This document shows positions 39,784 to 51,539 of a stretch of DNA of 64,000 nucleotides, piece by piece. The position numbers and the translations under genes were made by a program. Source of the stretch: Desulfovibrionaceae bacterium. GTDB taxonomy: Bacteria; Desulfobacterota; Desulfovibrionia; Desulfovibrionales; Desulfovibrionaceae. The stretch lies in NCBI GenBank assembly GCA_015709205.1, contig JACCQO010000003.1:124001-188000 (forward strand). Reading direction: 5' to 3'. Below the pieces are notes generated by a model. That model saw only the letters and a list, made by a program, of their open reading frames with translations. It was not told the DNA's origin and ran no database searches. The number at the start of each line of letters is the position of its first letter. The stretch's first letter is position 1.

Positions 39784-41517
39784 TCAGCCTCCGGCCAGTT
39801 GGACAACGCGACTGATGATGCCCTGGATTGATTGAGGGATGGTCTCAACGCCGCGCTGCCGAATTTCAACCGCCAATGCCTGGGCGAAAGCCGGCTTGCC
39901 CTCGACCTGGTTGATCGCCGCCTTGATCAGCAGCTTCGTTTCTTTTACGTCGTTGCCAGCTGCTTCGGCGACAATCTGCTTCTTACGTTTATCCGTCACC
40001 ATCTTCTTGATAAAGTCATCATACCCGTTGTTCCAAAACTCATGCTCGATATCTGCGTGCGTCAGTGCCCGTGCCCGGTCTGAAAGCTTTTCGCCTTTCA
40101 TTATGTAGCCATTGACTCTCTTCACATAGTCAGCTCCGGCTTCATCTCCATCCGCCATCAGAAACCACTGAATCCCCAACGCGTTAGCAAGCTTTATAAA
40201 AGGTTCGCCTTTGCCGACTGCCTGGCTAATTTCCAAAACTGAAAAGCTAAGTTCATCCTGAACATACCCCATCATCTCAAAAAGCAACGGCATAAGGTGG
40301 TAGTCCGATTCTCCTTCCACCAGCAACCAGCAACGGGAAAAGAGATAATGACCTCTAGCGAGGCGGATGCTGTAGTCGATTTCCTGAAGTTCACGCTCAG
40401 TGAATGTGCGGTTTTCCACCTGACCGACTTCCGTCTCCCCCTTTTCCTTATAAAGCCTTCGCAGGGCCATCACCGGCACCCGCGAGACCAGATCGCCGGA
40501 ATGACTCGTCACGATGATTTGCCCGGTCATTTTTTCCAGAAAGGAACCCAAGGAGCGGATCGCCGAGGGATGAAGATGCGCCTCGGGTTCCTCCAGCGCC
40601 AGGATCGGCATGGATTCCGGGAGGTACGCCTCAGTCAAGGTGGTCGCGGCAAAGGCCTGAAAAAGCATCAGCACGGCAAGGCTCTGGGTTCCTTCGCCAT
40701 GCTGGTACAAAGGAAGTTTTGCGCCGTAGCTTGATTTCAGATGCACCTGGATTTTCCCGACCATGTCGAAAACGCGGGTCGGAATCGCCTCCAGAACAAC
40801 GGGGTCGGCGGAATCCAATGGCACGAGCCGCCCTGCGTCTGCGATTTTTTTTGTTACTTCGTTCAACCCCGCGTTCGCGCCGATCACTGAGGCGTTGACC
40901 TTCCGAAGCATTTCTTCGATTTCTTCCCTCTGCGTATCGGGAAGTTGAATGGATTTCAAAAAGCCGCTCCAGAACTGGCCACGCTGCCCGAACTCCTGGG
41001 AGGCGTCACGAATCGCGGAAAGGAAAAAGAGTGGTACAAATCGCGAAAGCAGGTTGAGCGCTGTCGTAGGATTGAGCCTGGGTCTCAGTTCCGCACCACT
41101 ATTATCCCAAAAGGCCCATGTGGTTTCAAACGATCCTGATTCCGCCTGGTAAGATCCCTTCGCCTGCAGCCAGATATGTTTCAGGCCTTTTTCCATATCC
41201 AACTGAATCACCTCGTCCAGTTGCTGGGCGATGGTGTCAGGCCATTCATCTTCCTTATCCTCGGCAAAATGCAATGTGATCGAAATCGGATCGGCTGTTT
41301 GCGGCGTTGCGGTTGCATCTTTCAGGTGGAAATCATATTCCGTGAACCGGGCGTCCCGCCGGACGCCAAAACCACGCGTCAGAACGAGCCGAATGGCCTC
41401 CAGCACGGTCGACTTGCCAGTGTTGTTCTCGCCGATGAGCACCGTGAGGGTGTCAAAAGGCAAATGAAGGGAACGGATGCCACGAAAATTTTTAATCGTT
41501 ACGTCCTGAAGTTTCAT
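39784..41517 (-). CDS. gajA: OLD-family ATPase-TOPRIM nuclease, Gabija GajA-like
   Basis: 577 residues, the usual GajA length. N-terminal ABC ATPase: GENNTGKST (29-37), a YQHGEGTQSLAVLMLFQAF signature region and Walker B ILALEEPEAHLHP (305-317). C-terminal TOPRIM: LLVEGESD (E401) and MADGDEAG (D456, D458). GajA nicks specific DNA once nucleotide levels fall during phage infection, and GajB contributes helicase activity. Its ATG overlaps the hsdS stop by 4 bases (41514-41517), so it is translationally tied to the type I operon. This is a complete Gabija pair placed inside the restriction locus. Confidence 0.88.
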   Translation of the reverse strand: MKLQDVTIKNFRGIRSLHLPFDTLTVLIGENNTGKSTVLEAIRLVLTRGFGVRRDARFTEYDFHLKDATATPQTADPISITLHFAEDKEDEWPDTIAQQLDEVIQLDMEKGLKHIWLQAKGSYQAESGSFETTWAFWDNSGAELRPRLNPTTALNLLSRFVPLFFLSAIRDASQEFGQRGQFWSGFLKSIQLPDTQREEIEEMLRKVNASVIGANAGLNEVTKKIADAGRLVPLDSADPVVLEAIPTRVFDMVGKIQVHLKSSYGAKLPLYQHGEGTQSLAVLMLFQAFAATTLTEAYLPESMPILALEEPEAHLHPSAIRSLGSFLEKMTGQIIVTSHSGDLVSRVPVMALRRLYKEKGETEVGQVENRTFTERELQEIDYSIRLARGHYLFSRCWLLVEGESDYHLMPLLFEMMGYVQDELSFSVLEISQAVGKGEPFIKLANALGIQWFLMADGDEAGADYVKRVNGYIMKGEKLSDRARALTHADIEHEFWNNGYDDFIKKMVTDKRKKQIVAEAAGNDVKETKLLIKAAINQVEGKPAFAQALAVEIRQRGVETIPQSIQGIISRVVQLAGG

Positions 41518-42727
41518 ACTGGCACCTCGCCATTCATTAATCGGGGAAGGAGGAGGTCACGGGCTTGAGCCAGATTTCTATTTTGGGTTGAAAGGATGTC
41601 AATCTGACGAAGTATAGGCGAGGCATGATCAACAAACGCTCCAATAGCTGACTCGGCAGGAACAAGAAAAGGTATCAACTTGAAGGTGTCCCGGACAATG
41701 GCGTCAAATACCGCGCCTACGGCCCGACTTTTGAATTGTTCAACACCTTCGACAAGTGCGAAATAAAGGAAGTGCTGGTTCAGTGGTTCGTTAGCCACCA
41801 GGGCATAGCATGACTGGTTCATCGCCATGGTTGTCTGAGCCAAATTAATTTTGCCCACTGTCCCCCGTGCCGTGATGAATACCGTATCTTTTGGGTAAAG
41901 CCTACTGTTGCACTTTTTCAGTCCTTCACCCGTGATGGTTTTTTCTGTCTCGTAGACATATGCATGGCTTGTGGTGTCCTTTGGGGTGAAAAACGGTATA
42001 CCTCCGTCCCAATATTCGGGCACATTCGTTTTTGGTGTCCCGCCGCTTAAGACCTCCATGACATCCCATGCCGTCTCCTTCTTCCACCCCTCCGGCACGC
42101 CATCGACGATCTTGACGTGCTCATGGCCGGGGAAGCGAAGCCGCACGAACCATTCCTTGTAGAGCAGCCGTGCCGACTCTTCGAGCAACTGGATGCGGCG
42201 GCGGTTGTTTTCGATGAGGTCGTCGTAGCAGGCTAATATTGAAGCTATCTTTTCTTGGTTGTTAACAGAGGGGACAGAGACCTTCACTCTGTAAATTCGA
42301 TCCGGCGAAGTGTGGCGAACTTTTACCCCAGAGGCGCTACTGCTGATCTGGCTGCGAACTTCATATGTATTAAACAAGTAGTACAAATAATTAAGCGACA
42401 ATGAGTTCTCGTCAATTTCATCTATGAGGCCAAGCCGTTGATTATGAAGATACGTATCCCCCCTAGGAATGATAGCAGAGCTACCTAGAAGCCCTGGACC
42501 TTGTTCTGTCATCGCGACTATCAAGCTACCGCTTTCAAGAATAAAGCCTTCTGGGGGGTCACAAGAATAGTATCTGTCCTTACCTGGCCTAGGCCTAAAG
42601 CCTCCTATCTCGTAGAAGTTGCCAGGCGTAAGTACAATATACTTGCCTGAATCAGCAAACAACTTACTTTTGAAGGCAAATCCATGTTTGATATGAATAG
42701 CGTCGCCAAGTGTCATCTCACACCAGC

Positions 42728-42731
<4 letters not shown>
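41514..42731 (-). CDS. hsdS: Type I restriction-modification specificity subunit
   Basis: 405 residues with two target-recognition domains and the usual helical spacers: N-terminal TRD up to about 160, the first spacer ASILACYDDLIENNRRRIQL, the second TRD (VPEGWKKETAWDVMEVLSGG, YWDGGIPFFTPKDT), and a final spacer NRNLAQARDLLLPRLMNGEV. ATG 42731 overlaps the hsdM stop by 4 bases, and the hsdS stop overlaps gajA by 4. The bipartite target cannot be deduced from sequence. Confidence 0.92.
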
Positions 42732-44842
<2,111 letters not shown>

Positions 44843-45271
44843 TGGCTTCCTTCTTTAACGGGCTTTTTTCCTGCTCATCGCATGTCATTTAGTAGTCCAC
44901 TTGCCAAATCCGGTCAATAAATTGGCCTTCCGATAGCAGACTGCTTGCTCATCCACCACAGGTATGGAGGAGGCTTCAGGGAATCCCTCGTCATGGTGTC
45001 CACTCTGTTCGCCACGCTATACCAGCTTGTTGGAAAAATAACTTACGAAGATTTTTTCATATAAAAATCCTACACAACCGCTTCCGTGAAATGTCAATTT
45101 TGAGATAGCTAGCGCATCCATAAAATTAGGTATTATGTAATATCTTATTATGCCCATACCAATAGTAACGCGAAACAGAGTCACAACATGTAACAGAGTT
45201 AGCATAGGTAAAAAAATATTTCACTATCATATTATGTAGAGAGATATAAATAAAGTTAGGAGGAAAACATA
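44843..45271. other. AT-rich non-coding region before the Gp2-like gene
   Basis: About 430 bases, sharply AT-rich from 45010 on. It contains a short direct repeat (AACAGAGT twice, around 45173-45203), several TATTATG-type words and an AT-rich patch (AAAAAAATATTTCACTATCATATTATG) ahead of the ribosome site. It may hold the promoter and possibly a replication origin for the following gene. No gene is seen. Confidence 0.35.
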
Positions 45272-45916
45272 ATGCATAATTCAATTACAAACTCAACTGA
45301 ATTCAACTCTCTTCCAATCAACACTGGTGAAAACTGTCAATACTTTTGTTACAATGTCATACTTCAAAAATTATACGATATGTTGTCATTCATGACAAAC
45401 AAGCATTGCAGAGTGCTTTTCATACGATTTGATATCAGATTTCCACACGGCTACTCCTCGGATGGCAGCAACAATGCCATATCTCATCTGTGCAAGATAA
45501 TGAAAGAGAACTCAATCTCAAGAGGTATAGATATATCCATTCTCTGGGTACGAGAACAGTCGCGAGAAAAGCATCAACACTATCATGCCATTGCATTGAT
45601 CGATGGTGCCAAAGTACAAAATTATCAATCTTTTTTATACGAAGTAGCAAGAGTATGGGGATATGTGCTTGGCTGTGATGCTTCAGGACTCATCGATTGG
45701 TGCAGTCGAGACCGTCAGGGCATGTCTGCTGAAAATGGCATTATGATCGAACGTCCTAGAATGAACGCACAAGGGATGGAACTTGTAACTCAGCAAGCGC
45801 AATACCAAGCCAATTTGAATCGTTGTTTTGAGTGGGGTAGTTATTTGGCAAAAACCAACCAAAAGGCAAACACTCCTCCAGGAGTACGCCGATATGGTGC
45901 ATCACAGATCAAGTAA
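45272..45916 (+). CDS. Gp2/YagK-YfjJ-type protein, possible replication initiator
   Basis: 214 residues, AT-rich codon use unlike its neighbours. The pattern CRVLFIRFDIRFPHG, ISILWVREQSREKHQHYHAI and ALIDG, then a late SYLAKTNQK, matches inovirus-Gp2 and YagK/YfjJ C-terminal domain proteins. HxH (HYHAIALIDG) is the HUH-like metal motif of rolling-circle initiators, and SYLAKTNQK is the typical terminal motif of the group. AGGAGG precedes ATG 45272. A catalytic Tyr is not certain. The function on the island could be autonomous rolling-circle replication after excision. Confidence 0.72.
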   Translation: MHNSITNSTEFNSLPINTGENCQYFCYNVILQKLYDMLSFMTNKHCRVLFIRFDIRFPHGYSSDGSNNAISHLCKIMKENSISRGIDISILWVREQSREKHQHYHAIALIDGAKVQNYQSFLYEVARVWGYVLGCDASGLIDWCSRDRQGMSAENGIMIERPRMNAQGMELVTQQAQYQANLNRCFEWGSYLAKTNQKANTPPGVRRYGASQIK

Positions 45917-46038
45917 CCGCCTTGGTTCCCCCATCCTCTGCATTCTTTTATTCCCCTTTCCCTTCATTCCATAACGGTCTCAGACAACAGCAATATGCAT
46001 TGCCAGTGGCATGCTTTTGCCAAAACAGGAGAACTACC

Positions 46039-46410
46039 ATGAAATACTTGAGCATCAAGAAAGGCAACTTCGTTTGTTTCGGTGACGAGATCGGCTCTGA
46101 ACTGAATGCGAAGATCACGCTTGCAGGCAAGCGGTTCCTCCTATGGGGTCCGCATGGCCTGGAAGCGGAACAGGTCTGCCAAGACGAATCCCAAATGCAG
46201 TTCGGTTGGGTATTGGCCTACGACCTGGACCTGATTGTCGGACAGGAGAGCTACCGGCTGACGATCTACGACAGCTTCGTATCCCGCGACTTCAAACCCT
46301 ACCTGGCTGAGTTAGCATCGCGTAACCTGCGACTTTCGGATGTGGTCACGCACATCGCGATCGTATCCCACCCCGGGAGCATGCCCACGCTGCAGTTCCG
46401 CTCAGCGTGA
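46039..46410 (+). CDS. Small hypothetical protein
   Basis: 123 residues from ATG 46039 with AGGAG 9 bases upstream. Begins MKYLSIKKGNFVCFGDEIGS and seems mostly beta-rich (AKITLAGKRFLLWGPHGLEA; SYRLTIYDSFVSRDFKPYLA). No family recognised. Lies between the Gp2-like gene and the Fic gene on the same strand. Confidence 0.6.
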   Translation: MKYLSIKKGNFVCFGDEIGSELNAKITLAGKRFLLWGPHGLEAEQVCQDESQMQFGWVLAYDLDLIVGQESYRLTIYDSFVSRDFKPYLAELASRNLRLSDVVTHIAIVSHPGSMPTLQFRSA

Positions 46411-46563
46411 GCATGCCATCATGAGAGGAAGACGGGGGGGCACGACATCAATCCCCCCCCTATTCCTCGGTGGTATCCCGTCCTCGGCATACCCCTTGCC
46501 TCAGATCAAAACTGCTGGCATATTCAAATCATATTCTGATGAAAAAAGACGAAAAATCACATC

Positions 46564-47709
46564 ATGACAACCTACATTTGGCAACGCCCAGAGTGGCCCA
46601 CGTTCCGGTTCAACGCCGAGCTCCTGCTTGCCAGGCTCGGCAGCTGTCGCCGCCTTCAGGGTGAACTGCTCGGACAGATGGCCTCCCTTGACGATCGATA
46701 CGCCTTGGAGGCGGAAGCCGTCTTCCTTGAGACCGAGGCGTTGAGAACTTCCGAAATCGAAGGAGTGAAACTTCATCCTCAATCTGTCCGGTCATCGGTA
46801 GCGCGAAAGCTCGGGCTGGAAACGGCTGGTGCCGTTCCTGTCAATCGGTACGAAGAGGGACTCGTGGATGTCCTCGTGGACGCCACACAGCAGCATGCCG
46901 CCCCCTTAACCCGCGCGCGCCTCTTTGGATGGCACGCGGCCCTGTTTCCGACAGGTTATTCCCGGCTTGAAAAGATCACGGTCGGCAACTGGAGAACGGA
47001 CGAACGCGGTGCCATGGAGGTGATCTCCGGCAGGCCAGGTAAGACCAAGGTTCACTACCAAGCCCCACCGGCCAGTTGCCTTGAGCATGAAATGGCAACG
47101 TTCCTGACCTGGTTCAACACGCCCGGGGGCCAGGACGGGATCATCCGTGCCGCCATGGCCCACTTTTGGTTCGTGACTATTCACCCGTTCGATGACGGCA
47201 ACGGTCGCCTTGCCCGCGCCATCACGGACATGGCCCTGGCCCAGGACGAAAAGACGGCTCGGAGGGCCTACAGCATGTCCTGGCAGATAGCCCATGCCCG
47301 GAAGACCTACTATGCGGTGCTTGAGGAAGCCCAGAGGAGCGACGGCGACCTGACGGATTGGCTGCGCTGGTTCCTCGACACCCTACAGCAGGCCATGCTC
47401 CGCTCCAAGGACCTCGCCAAGGCCACGCTCATGAAGGCTGCATTCTGGAAAAGGCATGCCTCTGTCCCGATCAATGAGCGCCAGCGCAAGGTGCTGAACA
47501 AGCTGCTCGACGCTGGTCCTGATGGGTTCGAAGGCGGGCTTTCGAATCAGAAGTACCGGCACCTCACGAAGTCCTCCTCGGCCACGGCGACGAGGGACTT
47601 GGTGGACTTGGTCCGGAAGGGGATGCTGATCCTGGAAGGCGGCGGTAGGAGTGCCCGGTACAAGGCATACGGGCACGATGATGGACACGTTTTCGACGCG
47701 GGCACGTAG
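46564..47709 (+). CDS. fic: Fic-family AMPylase with N-terminal inhibitory motif
   Basis: 381 residues. The Fic motif HPFDDGNGRLAR (207-218) is complete. TSEIEG (62-67) matches the (S/T)xxxE(G/N) inhibitory helix, so this is a class II, self-inhibited Fic protein. The N-terminal DUF4172-like region (IWQRPEWPTFRFNAELLLAR) and the C-terminal winged-helix part (LNKLLDAGPDGFEGGLSNQK, then a RDLVDLVRKGMLILEGGGRS wing) match the large Fic/DUF4172 group. It transfers AMP to a hydroxyl residue on a target protein. No separate antitoxin is needed. Confidence 0.92.
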   Translation: MTTYIWQRPEWPTFRFNAELLLARLGSCRRLQGELLGQMASLDDRYALEAEAVFLETEALRTSEIEGVKLHPQSVRSSVARKLGLETAGAVPVNRYEEGLVDVLVDATQQHAAPLTRARLFGWHAALFPTGYSRLEKITVGNWRTDERGAMEVISGRPGKTKVHYQAPPASCLEHEMATFLTWFNTPGGQDGIIRAAMAHFWFVTIHPFDDGNGRLARAITDMALAQDEKTARRAYSMSWQIAHARKTYYAVLEEAQRSDGDLTDWLRWFLDTLQQAMLRSKDLAKATLMKAAFWKRHASVPINERQRKVLNKLLDAGPDGFEGGLSNQKYRHLTKSSSATATRDLVDLVRKGMLILEGGGRSARYKAYGHDDGHVFDAGT

Positions 47710-48093
47710 GTCGGCCGCCAGAACGACCAAATTGGACCATATCAAGGGATCATTGATATTATTGGAAAAAGTAAAAATCCATCCGCAAATTTCGGCTGGG
47801 TGCGGCTGGATATGGGTGGTTCCGGCTGGTTCGGATGGCGGGTCTATCTCGCCGCTGAGATGCTCGGACTTCGGTCGATCTCCATCATCACGACGGCCAC
47901 GGGCAGCAACGGGGCGCGGCGATCTTCGTGCACCGCCCAGGCCAGCGCCAGCGAACTTGAACAGGCAACATATCCAGCGAACACAAGATATCAGGCGTCG
48001 TCCGCACCCTTCGGGGTGCCGTGGCCGGTCAGCGTGTGCATCACAGGCCCAGGTTGAAGTCCACGCCCCCGCAGCCATGTTTAGCGCATGCCG
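47710..48093. other. Intergenic stretch after fic
   Basis: No gene is supported. The segment 47735-47800 is AT-rich (ATATCAAGGGATCATTGATATT, a near-palindrome) and the rest is GC-rich. It separates two convergent transcription units. Confidence 0.35.
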
Positions 48094-48447
48094 TCACGGC
48101 CCAGCATGTGCAGAACACGCCGTTCCGCCTGTTCGGGGCAGGAGCTCTCCGAGCCCGCCGCCTTGCCCATGGTAAAACCTTATACACGGGTTGTGCACCT
48201 TGCCCCGGTCCACGTTCAAGCCGGTGCGTTTGGGCTCCGCGATGCGTGATTTCCACGGCCCGCCGTCCAGTTCCTTAAGCACGACGCGCGGATGATGCTC
48301 CTTGTTCGAGACAAGTTCGGCCGGAGCGTATGGGACGGGCCCCTCGCCCACGCGAGAGAAATTCGTCCCACCCGCTCCCAGCGTCTTGCCCGGGGTCTCC
48401 GTGTCACCCTCGTCCGCAGGATACACCTCTCGTAGCGACAACCACAC
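48094..48447 (-). CDS. Possible small protein downstream of the helicase gene
   Basis: 117 codons from GTG 48447, 14 bases after the helicase stop. Composition is more protein-like than in the antisense frames (REVYPADEGDTETPG, SNKEHHPRVVLKELDGGPWK, IRFYHGQGGGLGELLP). No ribosome site and no family match. Listed only because of its position in the helicase transcript. Confidence 0.3.
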   Translation of the reverse strand: MWLSLREVYPADEGDTETPGKTLGAGGTNFSRVGEGPVPYAPAELVSNKEHHPRVVLKELDGGPWKSRIAEPKRTGLNVDRGKVHNPCIRFYHGQGGGLGELLPRTGGTACSAHAGP

Positions 48448-48460
48448 CGGCGTGCAGGGT

Positions 48461-50677
48461 CTACGGCATGCTCGGGTTCTTGGGCTCGGCGGATGCGCTC
48501 ATCCTTGCGCTAGCTGTGCACGCCAGGGTGTAGTTCGTTCCTTTACCGTCCCCATGCTTCTGCAGCTTGCCCTGCGTGACAAGCGCGTTCAGGTTGTTTT
48601 TCACCGTTCCCCCCTTGTACCCCATGGCCACAATGTCCTTACGGGCTACGCTGTCATGCTTATGCGCGTAGTTGAGGATGACCCGATGTATTTCGGGAAG
48701 GCCCGCGACGTCGGGGGCAGACACCGCTTCTTCCTGTTCAGGTCCATTTGTGGTTACCGAGCCGCGAGGTCCGCGCCGGGATTCCACCTCCTCAAGAACC
48801 CAACTCGCGTTTCCCGGCGCGAAGTCGAGGGCCAGGTGGGCACTGAACGATTTGCCGCTCAACTGTGGGTAGTCCTTGCACTTCGTGAAGGTGACCAAGG
48901 CATTGACTCCACCCTCGTAACCTTCTCGTACAGCTGCACGGTGAACCATAATGACGTTCTGGGCCAAGCTTTCGAAGGAACTTGAACCCAGTGTCTTGCC
49001 GTCTTTGCCCATGTGATGAACAACGACCAAGGCGCACCCTTTCTGCGCGAGTCGCCCGGCAAAGGCGCGGATGTCTTGGGCCATCTTCACGTGTAACGGG
49101 GACTTGGCGGAGGTCGCCAGGAGGTTATCGACGATCAGGACCGCGCCTGCGCCGACTTCCTTTAAAAGGCACTCCTGCCACTGGGCATCCTGCAGGTCGT
49201 ACGATGGCACCGCCTCGGGCAAGGTACTCCCCACCAACGGAAGATCGTAGAGGTTCTCCGGCACGCTTGCCACGCCAAGAGCGGTCATCACCCGCCGGGT
49301 GTACGCCTCGACCTTACCGGCGTCCTGCTCCGCGCTAACGATATAAACGTCGCGCCTCGGGCCAGCGGCAAACCCGAACGCAGCGACGCCTGCCGCCACG
49401 GCAACGGCAAGGGTTCTGGCTATCAGCGACTTGCCTGCGTCTGAGGCCCCGACGACCATGGTAATGTTGCTCGGGTCTAACAGGCGGGCAAGCATAGGCT
49501 CTGCCAGGGTGGCTTTCCCCGAGTTCTTGGAGCAAATCTCGGCTGTGCTCCGAAAAAGGCCACCGGTGGACTCGCTGGCCATATCGTCATCGACTTCGGT
49601 CCACCCCTCCTGTTGGCAAAACCGTTTGTAGCGCGCAAAGTCCCAGGCCCCATTGATGTCGTCCTTGAGATAGTAGATGTTGCGGCGCGTGACAGCAGAG
49701 AGATGGCTGCAGGCGTATTCCCCGCACTTGACTGGTGTGTCGTCAGGCACGTCCGCACTGTCGATCCAGGGCCGCATAAGTACCGTGAAGTCCGCCACGC
49801 CGATGGTCATCAGCCGTTCGCGAAGCTCCAATCCGGCGACAAGGGCGTCCGGATGCAACGTAGGCGAGTAAAACACTCGCCGTCCGCACAGCGGCAGCCA
49901 GTTGTACTGGTTGAGCCGATTGCACCCGGCCCAGAAGGCCATGGCGACAATGGGATCCCGATCGGCGAGGCCCGACAGCGCGTTGTTGATTTCATGGGCT
50001 ACCCAGGCATCGTCGACCAGGAGGACCGTGGCGGCTGGAAACTTGTCCAGCAGGTCAAGCCCGAAGAGCGGGATGGCCTTGGGATCAAATCCCCACTGCA
50101 GGTACTCATTCTGCCCCATATACCTTGCCGGGCGCTTGTGCCACGGGATGTGGATCGTCTTCCCTGTAGAGGTACTGAAGCATCCCAGCTCGTACTGGGT
50201 CCCGTAATGAGGGTACGCGACAGAAAGAGCAGCCTTTAACTCGGCAGGTTCGCCGTCGATCTTCACATTTCCATCCGGGGGGAACTTATCGTTCGGCCCA
50301 AAGGGGACCCTCCGTTCGGCATCAACTTCAAGGGGTGCCTGGGGGTTGATGTTGTATTTCGTGGCTAGGCGGTGAAGCGCCTCCTGGGTACTGATGTTTT
50401 CATAGGCCGCGAAAAGCGACAGCCATCCCGAGTTGGAATTTTCTACAGTCCCCTGCCACCCAAAACAGTTCGCGACCCAATTGACCGAGCCATCCGGCCA
50501 GACCTTCAACGCCAAAATAACCGCATTCGCTTTCAGTTGCCTAATATCAGGCCAGTAGCCAACTGGCGGAAGCGAGAAGGGTGGACCTTGGCGCGCTTCG
50601 ATTTCCACCATAGCCTCCAATAAATGGAGGGCATCGGCAGTCGAAGGAATCAAATTGCGATAGCAGTCTTTAATCAT
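48461..50677 (-). CDS. RepA-like AAA helicase with N-terminal primase-type region
   Basis: 738 residues from ATG 50677 (AGAGG upstream). The N-terminal 400 residues resemble the Toprim/primase-like regions of island and phage replication proteins (FGWQGTVENSNSGWLSLFAA, AATVLLVDDAWVAHEINNAL). A RecA-like AAA_25 helicase domain follows: Walker A VVGASDAGKSLIART, then DVYIVSAEQDAGKVEAYTRR, Walker B AVLIVDNLL and VVVHHMGKDGKTL. The C-terminal end looks like a winged helix (HRVILNYAHKHDSVARKDIV). It probably drives replication of the excised island. An AlpA-like gene lies upstream on the same strand. Confidence 0.82.
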   Translation of the reverse strand: MIKDCYRNLIPSTADALHLLEAMVEIEARQGPPFSLPPVGYWPDIRQLKANAVILALKVWPDGSVNWVANCFGWQGTVENSNSGWLSLFAAYENISTQEALHRLATKYNINPQAPLEVDAERRVPFGPNDKFPPDGNVKIDGEPAELKAALSVAYPHYGTQYELGCFSTSTGKTIHIPWHKRPARYMGQNEYLQWGFDPKAIPLFGLDLLDKFPAATVLLVDDAWVAHEINNALSGLADRDPIVAMAFWAGCNRLNQYNWLPLCGRRVFYSPTLHPDALVAGLELRERLMTIGVADFTVLMRPWIDSADVPDDTPVKCGEYACSHLSAVTRRNIYYLKDDINGAWDFARYKRFCQQEGWTEVDDDMASESTGGLFRSTAEICSKNSGKATLAEPMLARLLDPSNITMVVGASDAGKSLIARTLAVAVAAGVAAFGFAAGPRRDVYIVSAEQDAGKVEAYTRRVMTALGVASVPENLYDLPLVGSTLPEAVPSYDLQDAQWQECLLKEVGAGAVLIVDNLLATSAKSPLHVKMAQDIRAFAGRLAQKGCALVVVHHMGKDGKTLGSSSFESLAQNVIMVHRAAVREGYEGGVNALVTFTKCKDYPQLSGKSFSAHLALDFAPGNASWVLEEVESRRGPRGSVTTNGPEQEEAVSAPDVAGLPEIHRVILNYAHKHDSVARKDIVAMGYKGGTVKNNLNALVTQGKLQKHGDGKGTNYTLACTASARMSASAEPKNPSMP

Positions 50678-50991
50678 TACAACCTCTTTAACGGGTTGGA
50701 GTTCAAACCACGTGGAGTTCAACGGCACTCCATGCCTAACGCCACCAACATCTTGAGCAACAACACGACAACGCCTTTTCTTGTTTTGAACGGCCGGGTT
50801 TTGCACTGCATTCCCGGTTCACCCAACAGCCTCACCTGCATCAGGCAGGTAGGGCCGCTACCACCAGGGACTTCGGTCAGCCGGGGGCCGGTGTTGATCC
50901 TTGGCCTTTTCACTCGGAGTCCGGCAGGAGCCACCTCACCCTACCTCCACTCCCGCCCGGACCGGGGCCGGGGTCACCTTGGCCAAGCGGC
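50678..50991. other. Leader between excisionase and helicase genes
   Basis: About 310 bases, no supported gene. GC-rich, without a clear hairpin or promoter. Confidence 0.3.
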
Positions 50992-51231
50992 TTAGTGATC
51001 CTCATCGACCACTGCCGTGCGGCTTTCGATCCACTCGATGAAGGCCTCCCGCGAGTACGCGACCTTCTTGCCCACCCTCACACGGTGACGCGGTCCCCTC
51101 CCCAGCGAGTCCAAGTTCGCCAACGTGCGTGGTGAGATGAGTCCACCGGTGAGCCTGCCCACAGCGTCCCGCGCAAAAACTGGCGGGAGGGCCTGCTTGA
51201 TTTCCGCTATGAAGTTCTCTTTGGTGTTCAC
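50992..51231 (-). CDS. AlpA-like / excisionase-type small DNA-binding protein
   Basis: 79 residues, GTG start at 51231 after GGAGGCGACCGA. A MerR-like HTH_17 domain is seen: FARDAVGRLTGGLISPRTLA, NLDSLGRGPRHRVRVGKKV and AYSREAFIEWIESR. Proteins of this size regulate or direct excision of tRNA-integrated islands. It sits at the head of the helicase transcript, at the far end of the island from the integrase. Confidence 0.78.
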   Translation of the reverse strand: MNTKENFIAEIKQALPPVFARDAVGRLTGGLISPRTLANLDSLGRGPRHRVRVGKKVAYSREAFIEWIESRTAVVDEDH

Positions 51232-51240
51232 TCGGTCGCC

Positions 51241-51539
51241 TCCTCGGTGTGCATTGAGGAGAAACTAACGCATGCCATACGTATGTAAACTGCTTGTTTA
51301 TTTTGAAAACAGCTTGGAAATAGGGCGAAAAGATTTGCTATTTGCGGTTATTTTTGAAAACTAAAGATATCAACATGGTGTGGGGGGAAACAAAAAAGGA
51401 GTGGAGGTATCGTGTAAGTAAAATAAAAAGTCATATTATTTGTGCAGTATCTTAAATGGATTGAAATATAAAAAGCTGTTCCCTCACGAAAAGAGGGAAA
51501 AATGGCAGGATTTGGCATTAGCTCCGTTGATCTTTCCTC
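51241..51539. promoter_or_regulatory. AT-rich upstream region of the excisionase gene
   Basis: About 300 AT-rich bases. It probably includes the promoter of the excisionase-helicase operon. A small hairpin (TTCCCTC at 51479-51485 with GAGGGAA at 51493-51499) sits just before the IS3 remnant. No gene is seen. Confidence 0.35.
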
